From positions 62,001-126,000 of the forward strand of contig CAVZVI010000011.1 in the NCBI GenBank assembly GCA_963778675.1: a DNA stretch of 64,000 nucleotides, in the 5' to 3' direction. The notes beneath the pieces were generated by a model. The model was not told the origin of the DNA, made no database searches, and saw nothing but the letters and a program-made list of their open reading frames with translations. Shown one piece after another: positions 35,592-44,951 of the stretch. Both the position numbers and the translations under genes were made by a program. Each line of letters begins with the position of its first letter. Position 1 is the first letter of the stretch. The DNA comes from CAWCDJ01 sp963778675 (lineage in GTDB: Bacteria > Acidobacteriota > Terriglobia > Bryobacterales > Bryobacteraceae).

Positions 35592-37514
35592 ATGTACTTT
35601 CTCAACCTCTCCCTGCTGCAGTTCGTAGCGGTCTTCGGCTCGATCTCCGCGGTGGCGGTGGCTCTCTATCTCCTGGACCGCTCGCGCCGCCGGCAGGTCG
35701 TTTCCACGCTGCGCTTCTGGGTGGCCGCCGAGCAGCCCGCGGTAGCCGCGCGCCGCCGCCGAATCAGCCAGCCATGGTCGCTGATCCTGCAGCTTGCCGG
35801 TATGGCGCTGCTGCTGCTGGCGGTGGCGCATGTGCGGTTCGGCGCTCCGGAACTGGCCGCGCGCAATCATGTCATCGTTCTCGACACCTCCGCCTGGATG
35901 GCGGCGCACTCCGGCAATCGAACCTTGATGGACCTGGCCCGGGAACGCGCCCGACGGTATTTGCACGCCCTGCCCGCCCGGGACCGCGTGATGCTCGTGC
36001 GTGCCGACGGTCTCACCACTCCGGCCACCGCCTTCGAGCCCGACCATCGCGTGGTCGAGGCGGCCATCGACGCCTCCCGGCCCGGCGCCACCGCCCTCAA
36101 TCTGGACCAGGCGCTAGCCTTCGCGCGCCACGTTCAGGCACAAGGCCCGGGCCGCCCGGGTGAGATCGCCTTCGTGGGCGCCGGGCGCTCCACGGAGTCC
36201 GATCCCGGGGCCCCGGCACTGCCCCGCAACCTGCGCGCGCTGCTCGTGCCGGATGCCATCGAGAACGCCGGCCTGCGCAAGATCGGCGTACGGCGCTCCG
36301 CGGCGTCCGCCAACCTGTGGGAGATCTACGTTTCGGTTCATAACTACGGGTCGCGTCCGCGCAGCCTCACGCTGAATCTGAATTTCGGCCCTCCCGGACC
36401 CGCCGGGCGCGTCGCAGCAGGCTCCCGGAGCCTGACACTTTCCCCCGGCGCCGACCAGGAAGCGACGTTCGAATACAGAACCTCCGCTGCCGGAATCATC
36501 GGGGTCGCGCTTTCCCCGCACGATGCCTTCCCGGCCGACGACCACGCCGAACTCGAGCTCCCCTCGCAGCCCATGCTGCAGGTCACCGTCTACTCCAACG
36601 AGCCCGACCTGCTGCGGCCGGTCCTTTCCGCCACTCCGCGGGTGGCGGCGATCTACCGCAAGCCCGAGGAGTACCGGCCCGGCGACCAGGGGCTGGTGAT
36701 TCTCGACCGTTTCGTGCCCCCGTCGCGTCCGTCCTGTGACTCCCTGTGGATCCAGCCTCCCGAAATGGGTTCGCCGATTCCGGTGCGCACAACCGTGGAA
36801 CAGGCGCCGTTTCAAGGCTGGGACGCCGGATCGCCCGAAACGGCGGGCCTCCGCACCAAGGATTTCAAGCTCGACAAGACGCTGGTGTTCGAGGCTTCCC
36901 CGGGCGACGAACGTATCGGCGAGGTCGAAGCGGGGCCGGTGATTGTGGCCCGTGAGGGGAACCCGAAAGTCGTGGTGTTCGGCTTCCACCCGGCGCTGTC
37001 TCCCATGCGTTACGAGCTGACCACGCCGCTGCTTTTCGCCAACCTGCTGCGCTGGTTTTCCCCGGAGATCTTCCGCCGCTGGGAGATCAGCGCCGGCAGC
37101 GTCGGCAGCATGAAGCTTCTGGTTGACGAAGACACCGCGGAGAAGGACATCAAGGTCACGGCCGAGGACGGCACCGCCCTCCCGTTCACGCTGCACGATC
37201 GCACCCTGAATTTCTTCTCGGGCACGCCCGGCATAGTGCGCGTCGCCGCCGGCGATAGCGAATACGTTTACTCCCTCACGATTCCGCAGCTCTGGGACAC
37301 CCGGTGGGAGCCGCCTCCGGGCGCCTTGAAGGGCATCCCGCGCTTTTCGGTGGCCGGCGAAAGCTCGATCGAACCGTGGCCCTGGCTGGCGCTCGCCGGG
37401 GCGCTCTGCCTGCTGGCCGAATGGTTGATTTACGGCCGGTTCCGCCGCCGCGGACCGCGCCGGCCGCTGACGCTCCGCCACCGGGCGCGTTCCGCCGCGG
37501 AGGTACGTTCATGA
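35592..37514 (+). CDS. BatA-like membrane protein with VWA domain
   Basis: 640 residues from ATG 35592. Two N-terminal spans (about 6-25 and 58-78; MYFLNLSLLQFVAVFG, LILQLAGMALLLLAVAHV) enclose the BatA-type N-terminal unit. A VWA-like domain with VIVLDTSAWMA follows (a DTSA variant of DxSxS). A C-terminal span (PWLALAGALCLLAEWLIYG) anchors the tail. The stop overlaps the next ATG by 4 bases. It belongs to the MoxR-Bat module, usually linked to periplasmic stress or protein maturation; the exact role here is unknown. Confidence 0.8.
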   Translation: MYFLNLSLLQFVAVFGSISAVAVALYLLDRSRRRQVVSTLRFWVAAEQPAVAARRRRISQPWSLILQLAGMALLLLAVAHVRFGAPELAARNHVIVLDTSAWMAAHSGNRTLMDLARERARRYLHALPARDRVMLVRADGLTTPATAFEPDHRVVEAAIDASRPGATALNLDQALAFARHVQAQGPGRPGEIAFVGAGRSTESDPGAPALPRNLRALLVPDAIENAGLRKIGVRRSAASANLWEIYVSVHNYGSRPRSLTLNLNFGPPGPAGRVAAGSRSLTLSPGADQEATFEYRTSAAGIIGVALSPHDAFPADDHAELELPSQPMLQVTVYSNEPDLLRPVLSATPRVAAIYRKPEEYRPGDQGLVILDRFVPPSRPSCDSLWIQPPEMGSPIPVRTTVEQAPFQGWDAGSPETAGLRTKDFKLDKTLVFEASPGDERIGEVEAGPVIVAREGNPKVVVFGFHPALSPMRYELTTPLLFANLLRWFSPEIFRRWEISAGSVGSMKLLVDEDTAEKDIKVTAEDGTALPFTLHDRTLNFFSGTPGIVRVAAGDSEYVYSLTIPQLWDTRWEPPPGALKGIPRFSVAGESSIEPWPWLALAGALCLLAEWLIYGRFRRRGPRRPLTLRHRARSAAEVRS

Positions 37515-40024
37515 CCTTCGACCATCCCTGGGCATTGCTGCTGGTTCTGGTTCCGATCGCGTGGGTGGTTTGGGAGTGGCGCGGATCGGGGCGGCGCCTT
37601 CCCCTGCTGCTCAAGGGCGGCGCGTTCGCTGCCGTCGCCCTGGCACTGTCCGTCCCCCGTGTGACGGTTTATGAAAGCAAGGTCGCCGTCGGCATCCTGG
37701 TGGACACCTCCGCCAGCGTCTCCGATGCTGACCTTCGGACCGAATCTTCCTACGCCGACCGGGTGGAGCGCGCACGCAGCAGCAACTGGTCGCACGTCAC
37801 GCCTTTCGCGCGCGCCACGCGCGCGGCCGCTAAAGACGAGCGGGAGAAGAACCGCTGGGCGCTGCGCCACACCGCGGGCGCCGGCGGCCACAGCACCGAC
37901 ATCGAAGCCGCCATCCGCGATGGAGCCGCCGGACTCCCCGCCGGAATGGTTCCCCGCCTCCTGCTGATTTCCGACGGCAACGAGAATCTCGGAAGTGCCG
38001 CGCGCGCCATCTGGCAGGCGCAACAGCTTGGAATTCCCGTCGACACCGTCCCGCTCGCGGGGCGCCCGAAGCCCGGCCTGCTGCTCGATTCCGTGGCGTT
38101 CCCCGAACAGGTCTTCAGCGGCGAGCGGTTCCCCATCGAAGTCACCGTGGAAGCTCCCCGCCCCACGCATGCCCAAGTGGAGATGACCGCCGAAGGGAAA
38201 TCGATCGGCACCAACGGCGCGGACCTCACCGCCGGCGTCAATCACCTGGGCCTGCAGGCAAGCGTCAACGCGGTCGGAGCGATCGCGCTCGCCGGCCGCA
38301 TCACCGCTCCGGGCCTCGGCGAAGCGCACTTCGAAGACGCGGTTACGTTGCGCGGCCCGCATGTCCTGCTGGTGTCGCGCGACCCCGCCTCGAGCGAGCA
38401 ACACCTCATCCGGGCTCTCGAAGCCAACCAGTTCACCGTCGATCACGCGCCGAATGGCGTACCCGAGAAGCTCGATCCCTTCCAGCTGGTCGTGATCAAC
38501 AACTGGGACATGGAAGCCGTCCCACCCGCACGCAAGACCGCGCTCGAAGATTTCGTCAAGAAGGGCGGCGGCCTGGTATGGATCGCCGGCGAGCACAATG
38601 TCTACGTCGATAAGAAGGGACGCGAGGAAGATCCGCTCGAGCGCACCCTGCCTGCCAAGCTCGCGCCGCCCCGCTCCCCGGAAGGCACGGCGGTGGTCCT
38701 GATCATCGATAAGTCGTCCTCCATGGAGGGCCGCAAGATCGAGCTTGCCCGCCTGGCGGCCATCGGAGTAGTGGAGAACCTGCGACCCATCGATTCGGTG
38801 GGCGTGCTGATCTTCGACAATTCGTTCAATTGGGCGGTCCCCATACGGAAGGCTGACGACCGCTCCGCGATCAAACGCCTCATCTCCGGAATTACGCCGG
38901 ACGGCGGAACGCAGATCGCGCCGGCGCTCACCGAAGCGTATCAGCGAATTCTCCCCGTGCAGGCGGTCTACAAGCATATCGTGCTGCTCACCGACGGTAT
39001 TTCCGAAGAGGGCGACAGCATGGCGCTCGCGCGGCAGGCCCAGGCCAACCACGTGACCATCTCGACAGTCGGGCTGGGGCAGGACGTCAACCGCGCGTTT
39101 CTCGAGAAGGTGGCCACCGCGGCACAGGGGAAATCTTACTTCCTGAACGACCCTTCGGGCCTCGAACAACTGCTGCTGCGCGACGTCGAAGAGCACACCG
39201 GCAACACCGCGGTAGAGAGAAACTTCAAACCGAAGATCGTCAAGCCGGCGGAAATTCTGGAAGGCGTGGACATGGAGAACGCACCCGCGTTGCGCGGCTA
39301 CGTGCGTTTCCAGGCGCGTCCGACGTCGGACACGATTCTGGAGGTCGACCGCACCGATCCGCTTCTCGTGCGCTGGCAGTACGGCCTCGGCCGCGCCGCC
39401 GTCTTCACCTCGGACGCCAAGAACCGGTGGGCCACCAACTGGGTGACCTGGTCCGGGTTCGACCGCTTCTGGGCGAACGTGTTCCGCGATCTGCTGCCGC
39501 ACGCGCCGCAAAGCGAGACCAGCGCCGATTTCGATCCGGCCTCCAATGAACTGGTGGTGGATTACCGCCTGTCGCGCAACGTGGAGGAGCCGGCGGCGAT
39601 ACCCGACATTTACGCGTTCGGCCCGAACGGTTTCCAGGCGGCCCTGAAAGTGAGCAAGGTAACCGCCGGCCATTACCGCGGCAAGCTGGCGATTGGAGCC
39701 AACCAGGGCCTGTTCCGTGTGCGCCCGCTGGCCGATTCCAAGGCGTTCCCGGAGGTCGGATTCTTCCGCCAGGAGGATGAGATGCGCGAGTACGGAAGCA
39801 ACGAGCCGCTGCTGCGCCGCATCGCCGCGTCCACCGGCGGCCATTTCAATCCGAGGCCGTCAGACGTCTTCGATCCAGCCGGACGCAGTATCCGCAGCAC
39901 GATGAACCTCTGGCCCGGTCTGCTCGCGCTGGCCGTGATACTCAACCTGATCGAGCTGATTCTGCGCAAGTGGAAGGGCGTGCTCGAAGCGCTCCGCCTC
40001 CGCCCCGCCGCGCAGGAAGCCTGA
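37511..40024 (+). CDS. Large VWA-domain membrane protein (amidotransferase-like middle)
   Basis: 837 residues from ATG 37511, overlapping the previous stop. Two N-terminal spans (ALLLVLVPIAWVVWEW, LLLKGGAFAAVALALSV) lead to a first VWA-like part with GILVDTSASVSD. The middle carries a domain with DPFQLVVINNWDMEAVP...GGGLVWIAGEHN, like the glutamine-amidotransferase-like fold found in such proteins. A second VWA (VVLIIDKSSSMEGRKIELARLAAI, intact DxSxS) and a C-terminal span follow. It ends the moxR operon. Confidence 0.82.
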   Translation: MTFDHPWALLLVLVPIAWVVWEWRGSGRRLPLLLKGGAFAAVALALSVPRVTVYESKVAVGILVDTSASVSDADLRTESSYADRVERARSSNWSHVTPFARATRAAAKDEREKNRWALRHTAGAGGHSTDIEAAIRDGAAGLPAGMVPRLLLISDGNENLGSAARAIWQAQQLGIPVDTVPLAGRPKPGLLLDSVAFPEQVFSGERFPIEVTVEAPRPTHAQVEMTAEGKSIGTNGADLTAGVNHLGLQASVNAVGAIALAGRITAPGLGEAHFEDAVTLRGPHVLLVSRDPASSEQHLIRALEANQFTVDHAPNGVPEKLDPFQLVVINNWDMEAVPPARKTALEDFVKKGGGLVWIAGEHNVYVDKKGREEDPLERTLPAKLAPPRSPEGTAVVLIIDKSSSMEGRKIELARLAAIGVVENLRPIDSVGVLIFDNSFNWAVPIRKADDRSAIKRLISGITPDGGTQIAPALTEAYQRILPVQAVYKHIVLLTDGISEEGDSMALARQAQANHVTISTVGLGQDVNRAFLEKVATAAQGKSYFLNDPSGLEQLLLRDVEEHTGNTAVERNFKPKIVKPAEILEGVDMENAPALRGYVRFQARPTSDTILEVDRTDPLLVRWQYGLGRAAVFTSDAKNRWATNWVTWSGFDRFWANVFRDLLPHAPQSETSADFDPASNELVVDYRLSRNVEEPAAIPDIYAFGPNGFQAALKVSKVTAGHYRGKLAIGANQGLFRVRPLADSKAFPEVGFFRQEDEMREYGSNEPLLRRIAASTGGHFNPRPSDVFDPAGRSIRSTMNLWPGLLALAVILNLIELILRKWKGVLEALRLRPAAQEA

Positions 40025-40060
40025 AACTCACGCAGCCTCGTCTTCAGGTCCGCGGGACGG

Positions 40061-40104
40061 TACAATATCCCTGTCGTTTATCAGACCTTTTTATCGGAAA
40101 GGAG
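40061..40104 (+). promoter_or_regulatory. Promoter -10 and ribosome binding site of the aldo/keto reductase gene
   Basis: TACAAT (40061-40066) lies 45 bases before the GTG at 40112. AAAGGAG (40098-40104) sits seven bases before that GTG and decides the start; this gene has a normal leader, unlike the leaderless ones in the window. Confidence 0.5.
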
Positions 40105-40111
40105 TTTACAG

Positions 40112-41296
40112 GTGAACTCATCCACTCGTCGTACCTTCCTGGGAACCAGCCTGGCACTTCCGGCACTGGCTTCCGTGCCTTCCGAGGGCGGCTCGCCCGC
40201 TCAGGCGAGCCCGGCGCAGGAGCGTGCCCTGCCACCATCACCGAAGTACACTTACGCGACTTTGGGGAGAACGGGCATCCGGGTCACGCGTGTTTCCTTC
40301 GGCTGCATGACTACTTCCGACCAGAGCGTAATCGAGCGCGCCGCCGATATGGGAATTGCCTACTTCGACACGGCACGCGTCTACCAGGGCGGCAATAACG
40401 AGCGAATGGTCGGGGCCGCACTGAAGAAGTATCGCGACAAAGTCTACATCAGCAGCAAAACGACGGCCAAGGATAGGAAGCAGGCCATCGCAGACCTGGA
40501 AACCAGCCTGCGGGAACTCCAAACCGACCGCCTCGACATTTGGTACCTGCACAGCCGCAGCACGCCGGACACCGTCAACGATGAGTTGCTCGAGGCCCAG
40601 CGAATCGCGAAGCGCGACGGCAAAGTCCGTTTCGCGGGCGTGAGCTTTCACGGCGGGCACGCCGAGATGATCCCGGCCATGCTCAAGCTAAACCATTTCG
40701 ACGTGTTCCTGCTGAGCTACAACTACACGATGGATCCGAGCGTCGAGCCGCTGATCGAGACGGCGCGCAAGGCCAACGTGGGTATCGTCGCCATGAAGGC
40801 CCTGGCCGGCGGTGTGCGGCCCACCGTGCGAGTCTATAAAGTGGATCCGGACAAGCTGAACAGGCTGACCCGCGAGGGGGCGCCCGTGGCAGCGCTGAAG
40901 TGGGTCCTGAAGAACCCCCACGTCGACACGATCATCCCGAGCATTGTCGACACCGACCAACTGGAGCAGAACATTTCCGCAATGAATTCGCCGTACACCG
41001 CTCATGACGGGGAGTTGCTGGCGGCGCGGCTGGAACAGATCCGGCCGCTCTATTGCCGGATGTGCGGCCACTGCGAAGGCAAGTGCCCCAAAGGGTTGCC
41101 GGTGGCGGATATGCTGCGGTTTCTCATGTACGCCGAAGGATACGGCCAGTTCGGATTGGGCCGCGAGCAGTTCCAGATGCTGCCCGCCGAAGTGACCTCG
41201 GTCCGCTGCAGCGATTGCGTGGAGTGCGCCTTCCAGTGTCCGAACGGCGTCCAGGTGGCCGCCAGGCTGAGCCGCGCTCAGGCACTGTTCGCATAA
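40112..41296 (+). CDS. Tat-exported aldo/keto reductase with two ferredoxin-like clusters
   Basis: 394 residues from GTG 40112, fixed by AAAGGAG. The N-terminus STRRTFLGTSLALPALAS is a twin-arginine signal. The AKR barrel has LGRTGIRVTRVSFGCM, FDTARVYQGG (Asp and Tyr), ISSKT (Lys) and WYLHSRS (His), all four catalytic residues. The C-terminus adds cysteine motifs CRMCGHCEGKCPKG and CSDCVECAFQCPNG, as in bacterial AKRs with 4Fe-4S binding tails. It acts in the periplasm, probably on a sugar or aldehyde, with electrons entering via the clusters; the acceptor is unknown. Confidence 0.88.
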   Translation: MNSSTRRTFLGTSLALPALASVPSEGGSPAQASPAQERALPPSPKYTYATLGRTGIRVTRVSFGCMTTSDQSVIERAADMGIAYFDTARVYQGGNNERMVGAALKKYRDKVYISSKTTAKDRKQAIADLETSLRELQTDRLDIWYLHSRSTPDTVNDELLEAQRIAKRDGKVRFAGVSFHGGHAEMIPAMLKLNHFDVFLLSYNYTMDPSVEPLIETARKANVGIVAMKALAGGVRPTVRVYKVDPDKLNRLTREGAPVAALKWVLKNPHVDTIIPSIVDTDQLEQNISAMNSPYTAHDGELLAARLEQIRPLYCRMCGHCEGKCPKGLPVADMLRFLMYAEGYGQFGLGREQFQMLPAEVTSVRCSDCVECAFQCPNGVQVAARLSRAQALFA

Positions 41297-41353
41297 CGAC
41301 GCATCAGACGCAAAGTCCGGGTTCAGATTTACAGACCCGCGGATCGTGCCGGG

Positions 41354-42658
41354 TTACGGTACCGCAGCCGACCGGCATACGTTGCCGCGAATGATATTCC
41401 AATCTTTCCGGATACCCGGCGCCCGCCCGATACATCGCGTATCCATCTTGAACCCGCTGATTTCGTTATCCGCGATGATGTTCCCGCGCGCCGGCGAAGG
41501 CCGCTCGGCCCCGCGCCCGAGGTAGATGCCGCTCTCGAGCATCTCCGGCTCTCCCGGAGCGTAGTAGCAGCCGAAGCGCGCGGCCTCTTCATTGCAGTGA
41601 GCGAGGTTGACGTGGAGCAGCCGGTTGCGCTCCACGCGGTGCCCTGTCCCGATCACGAAGATTCCACCGAACATGGGGCCGTCGATCAGGTTCCCGGTCA
41701 CTCGAATATTTTGCGACCGCATATCGGGGTTGGTATTGTTCATGACGATGCCGTACCCTCCGAACCGGTAAGCCTCCGCCGGTGAGCGATTGAGGCAGGT
41801 ATTGCCCGAGACCTCGCCATCGTGAAATCCGTCGAGGTCGATGCATTTGCCGTTGATCTCCTCGAACCGGTTGCCGATGTAGGACGACGCGCTCACGTTG
41901 CCGGCGGTGTCGATCGCCACCGGAATCGCGCGCCCTTCGATATCTACGTTTTCGACGGGAAAGCCGATGTGGTCTCCGGCATTGCCTTCCACCCGGACCG
42001 AGTATGCGTGGCCCACCTGAATCGCGTCGCGCCCGATATCGTGAAACCAGTTGTCCGCGATCGCGCCCCGGCCGTTGCGGGCCGATGTGTAGAGTGAGTG
42101 CGTCCAGATGCCGTTGCCTCGGATGCCCGTAAGACGGCAACGCATCACCCTGAAACCGGTGGTGCCCTCTTCGAGCAGAATCCCGCCGGTGGCGTTGTTG
42201 CGTCCCGCCGCGTTTTGCCCGCCGCTCGCGGTGACGTCGCAATCCGAGATCTCCACGCGGCGCGACGCGTTCACCAGCACCGCGAAGCCGGAAACGTTAC
42301 GCACATGGATTCGCTCGACCTTGAGACCTTCCACACCCAGCGCCAGGATGCCGTTGCCGGTCGTGAACCTGGCGAATGGCACGTCATAGGCGGGCAGCCC
42401 GGCGGGAGGACCGCCGGAGCCCTCGATGGTGAAATCGTGCAGCCGGATGCCGCTCCCCTCGGCGACGATGGCCGCGCGGCCGGCCACCCGCAGCACCGTA
42501 CCATGCGGGTCGCCGCGCACTTCGGTCCCGGAGCCGACATGCATGGCGGAGTGCAGCTCGACGACGCCTGGGGGCAGTTGGATCACGTGACGGCGCGGCG
42601 TGACGGCTATCAATGCAGCGGCCGACGCCACGAGGAGGATGGACAGGAACGGCCCCAC
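41354..42658 (-). CDS. Right-handed parallel beta-helix protein
   Basis: 434 residues from a GTG at 42658 that opens a signal peptide (GPFLSILLVASAAALIAV). The body repeats short strands such as GIRLHDFTIEGSGG, ISDCDVTASGGQNAAG, FRVMRCRLTGIRGNGIW and FEEINGKCIDLDGFHDGEVSG, typical of pectate-lyase-like (PbH1) coils. It may bind or cleave polysaccharide. The longer frame upstream reads into the repeat at 42673-42697 (as VEQASRPARW) and then the methyltransferase, so it is not part of the gene. Confidence 0.72.
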   Translation of the reverse strand: MGPFLSILLVASAAALIAVTPRRHVIQLPPGVVELHSAMHVGSGTEVRGDPHGTVLRVAGRAAIVAEGSGIRLHDFTIEGSGGPPAGLPAYDVPFARFTTGNGILALGVEGLKVERIHVRNVSGFAVLVNASRRVEISDCDVTASGGQNAAGRNNATGGILLEEGTTGFRVMRCRLTGIRGNGIWTHSLYTSARNGRGAIADNWFHDIGRDAIQVGHAYSVRVEGNAGDHIGFPVENVDIEGRAIPVAIDTAGNVSASSYIGNRFEEINGKCIDLDGFHDGEVSGNTCLNRSPAEAYRFGGYGIVMNNTNPDMRSQNIRVTGNLIDGPMFGGIFVIGTGHRVERNRLLHVNLAHCNEEAARFGCYYAPGEPEMLESGIYLGRGAERPSPARGNIIADNEISGFKMDTRCIGRAPGIRKDWNIIRGNVCRSAAVP

Positions 42659-42672
42659 TCCGCCTCGCCAGC

Positions 42673-42697
42673 GGGCAGGCCGGGAGGCCTGCTCCAC
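42673..42697. repeat. Half-copy of the palindromic repeat, next to a stop codon
   Basis: 25 bases matching the right arm of the element at 13076-13100 with one change (GCTCCAC for GCCCCAC). It contains the inner palindrome GGCAGGCC-GGGA-GGCCTGCT and abuts the stop codon of the methyltransferase gene (42697-42699), where it could serve as a 3' hairpin. Confidence 0.7.
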
Positions 42698-43986
42698 TAA
42701 GCCACCTCGATCGCGAGCGGCGCAAACTCCCGCTTCCCCATCCGGATTCTCAACTCGTGCGGCCCCGGCCCGAGGCTCGCCGGCAGCTTGAAGTTGAACT
42801 CGTAGCGCTGCATCAGCGGGTCCGTACAGAAAGACTCGAGGTCCAGCACCTCCTGTCCCGCCACCGTGGCCTGGAACTCGTGACTGCGCGTCACGTCGCT
42901 CATCGTGACTTTCACCGTCCGTGAGGCGATGCGTCTTCCCGAGAGCAGGTTGACCCCATCGCTCACTGCCTGGATGCGCGGCACCGCGGGTCCGGCCGGA
43001 ATCACGCGCACCCATCCCGGCGGGGCCAGCGGCCGCCCCAGCCAGGACGCCTCCACCGGCACCAGGCCCGTGCGGATCTCCGCCGGCAGCATCACATTCA
43101 CCTGGCAGGCATCGCGATCCGGGGGGCCGATGTAACTCACGCGGCAACTGCGGCCATCCGCGGTCACGGCGAGGTGATTCAGGTCGCACTCATCGGGCAG
43201 CCGCTCGATCCAGAGCGTCAGGGCGGCGAGCGGCCCTCCGGCGGGAGCGGCCGCTTCGCCGGTCAGCGCGTTGCTGATCGTGCGGATCGCCGCGCCGCCC
43301 GCCTGCTCCCGTCCGGCCAGCGAGGCCACCCATCCTTTCTCGCGCTTGCGGCAGGTGACCCACATATACTGCGTGCCGGGCTGTTCGAGCGCCAGCAACT
43401 GCAGGTCGTTGGCGCGCGTGAACCCCGCCAGTTCCTCGGGCGCGACGCGTACGCCGCTCCAGGTATCGTATTGCCTGGCGTGCGCCGGCAGCCCGTTGAG
43501 CTGGCAGCGCAGCACTCCGCCGGGCTTGAGCACGCGCCGCGCTTCCCGCAGATACCGGAAGACCACCTCGCGGCTCGGAATATGCTGGAACACGGCGTAG
43601 GAGTAGACGAAATCGAAGCGGTTGTCGGGAAACATGCGGAGATCCGATCCCGAGTTATGATGCGGGTGCGCGTTGGGCGTGCCGCTGAGACGCTGGCTCG
43701 CCAGGCGGATCATCTCGTCGGAAACGTCCACCCCGTGGATCTCCGCGAAGTGCCGGCTCATCGGCCGGAGCAGGCGGCCGGGCCCGCAGCCGATCTCCAG
43801 CGCCGCATCGCGCCCTTCGAAGCGCTTCAACTCCGCGGTGAGTCCTTTCACCACGTCCGTACCCGTGGCGAAGAACTCCTGCTCGTCCTGCTGGCGCCGG
43901 CCGAAGGCGACATAGTAATTGGCGTCTTCGCCGGCGCGCTGATTCCAGTCGGCGCGCATCCGCTCCAGGACTTCGCGATTCTCCAT
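42697..43986 (-). CDS. SAM-dependent methyltransferase with C-terminal IPT-like domain
   Basis: 429 residues. The N-terminal class I methyltransferase domain shows ALEIGCGPGRLLRPM (SAM binding, near residue 65), GVDVSDEMIRLA and FDFVYSYAVFQHIP (Methyltransf_11 type), then LREARRVLKPGGVL. The second half (about 290-429) is beta-rich with VPRIQAVSDGVNLLSGRRIASRTVKVTM, similar to IPT/TIG folds. Divergent from the mini-ABC gene over a 24-bp spacer; together they suggest cell-surface glycan assembly, where Wzt-type ABC proteins and methyltransferases cap polymer ends. Confidence 0.8.
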   Translation of the reverse strand: MENREVLERMRADWNQRAGEDANYYVAFGRRQQDEQEFFATGTDVVKGLTAELKRFEGRDAALEIGCGPGRLLRPMSRHFAEIHGVDVSDEMIRLASQRLSGTPNAHPHHNSGSDLRMFPDNRFDFVYSYAVFQHIPSREVVFRYLREARRVLKPGGVLRCQLNGLPAHARQYDTWSGVRVAPEELAGFTRANDLQLLALEQPGTQYMWVTCRKREKGWVASLAGREQAGGAAIRTISNALTGEAAAPAGGPLAALTLWIERLPDECDLNHLAVTADGRSCRVSYIGPPDRDACQVNVMLPAEIRTGLVPVEASWLGRPLAPPGWVRVIPAGPAVPRIQAVSDGVNLLSGRRIASRTVKVTMSDVTRSHEFQATVAGQEVLDLESFCTDPLMQRYEFNFKLPASLGPGPHELRIRMGKREFAPLAIEVA

Positions 43987-43997
43987 CTTACAGTTGT

Positions 43998-44004
43998 TAT
44001 TCTA
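43998..44004. promoter_or_regulatory. Overlapping divergent -10 elements
   Basis: In a 24-bp gap, TATTCT (43998-44003, plus) lies 7 bases before the ABC ATG and TAGAAT (minus, 44004-43999) lies 12 bases before the methyltransferase start. The two hexamers share five positions. RNA polymerase could serve only one direction at a time. Confidence 0.35.
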
Positions 44005-44010
44005 ACTTTT

Positions 44011-44946
44011 ATGGCACTCGCGTTTCGCCACGTGACTTCCGCGCCGCTTTCCGATTTCGACGCGGCCGCGCCCGACGGCGTGGTCATCGGCGTCATCGGC
44101 GAGGACGGCTCCGGCAAGACGCGCCTGCTGCGCCTGGCCGCGGGCCTCGACCGGCCCGATTCCGGAACCGTGGAAACGCCGGGGCCGGCACGTCTTCTCG
44201 GCCCGGGCGACACGCTCAGTATGGCGCCCTCCCCCGTTCTGCTGATCGACCAGACCTTCGCGCGGCACGATCTGCTGGTGCGCGAGCGCGCCGCCATCGC
44301 CCTCGACCGCCTGCGCCGGTCCGGCTCCACCACTCTGCTGGTCTCGCACGAAGAGGATCTCCTGCGCCGCCTGGCCGACGAGGTCTGGTGGCTGCACGGC
44401 GGTAAGCTCGCGGGACGCGGCGACCCGGCTGGTACGCTTGCCAGCTACCGCCGGCACATCGCCGAGCGCATTCGCGCATGGGGCGCCAGCATGACGCCTC
44501 CGATGGTGCCGCGCATCCGCCGCGGCGACGGCCGCGCCGAAGTGCTGCGCGTGGAAACCGTGGGCGAGAACGGGCTGCCGACGATGATCTGGCGCAGCGG
44601 GGAACTGGCATCCGTGAGAGTTACGGTCCGGTTCCACGAAGCGGTGGCCGATCCGGTAGTGGGCATCATGATCCGCACGCGAATCGGGCTGAACGTGTAC
44701 GGAACCAATACGGAGCTCGAAAGGTTAAAACTGGGACCCTGCGCGGCAGGGGAAACGCTGCAGCTCACCTTCGCCTTCCGCTGCGAGCTCTGCCCGGAGG
44801 AATATACGTTGACCGTGGCTTCCCACGACCCGGACGGTGTGTGGCACGACTGGCTCGAAGACGCGGTTGCCTTCGCGGTGTCCGATTCGCGCTACACGGC
44901 GGGCGTTGCCAACCTGCGGGCCATCGCAAGCGTTTCCCGCGGTTGA
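44011..44946 (+). CDS. Miniature ABC ATPase fused to Wzt-like C-terminal domain
   Basis: 311 residues. Walker A GEDGSGKT (30-37) and Walker B VLLID (76-80) are only about 44 residues apart instead of about 120, so the Q-loop, helical subdomain and LSGGQ signature are missing. The catalytic Glu after Walker B is Gln81, but the H-loop His113 (LLVSHEED) remains. From about residue 175 to the end a beta-sandwich, with ASVRVTVRFHEAVADPVVGIMIRTRIGLNVYGTN, resembles the Wzt C-terminal domain that recognises the polysaccharide cap. It may act as a glycan-binding protein rather than an active transporter motor. No partner permease is adjacent. Confidence 0.7.
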   Translation: MALAFRHVTSAPLSDFDAAAPDGVVIGVIGEDGSGKTRLLRLAAGLDRPDSGTVETPGPARLLGPGDTLSMAPSPVLLIDQTFARHDLLVRERAAIALDRLRRSGSTTLLVSHEEDLLRRLADEVWWLHGGKLAGRGDPAGTLASYRRHIAERIRAWGASMTPPMVPRIRRGDGRAEVLRVETVGENGLPTMIWRSGELASVRVTVRFHEAVADPVVGIMIRTRIGLNVYGTNTELERLKLGPCAAGETLQLTFAFRCELCPEEYTLTVASHDPDGVWHDWLEDAVAFAVSDSRYTAGVANLRAIASVSRG

Positions 44947-44951
44947 GTTCC

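Noticed and set aside
41354..43189. Extended beta-helix frame up to 43189
   Set aside because: The extension runs through the methyltransferase and the repeat; the signal peptide starts at GTG 42658.
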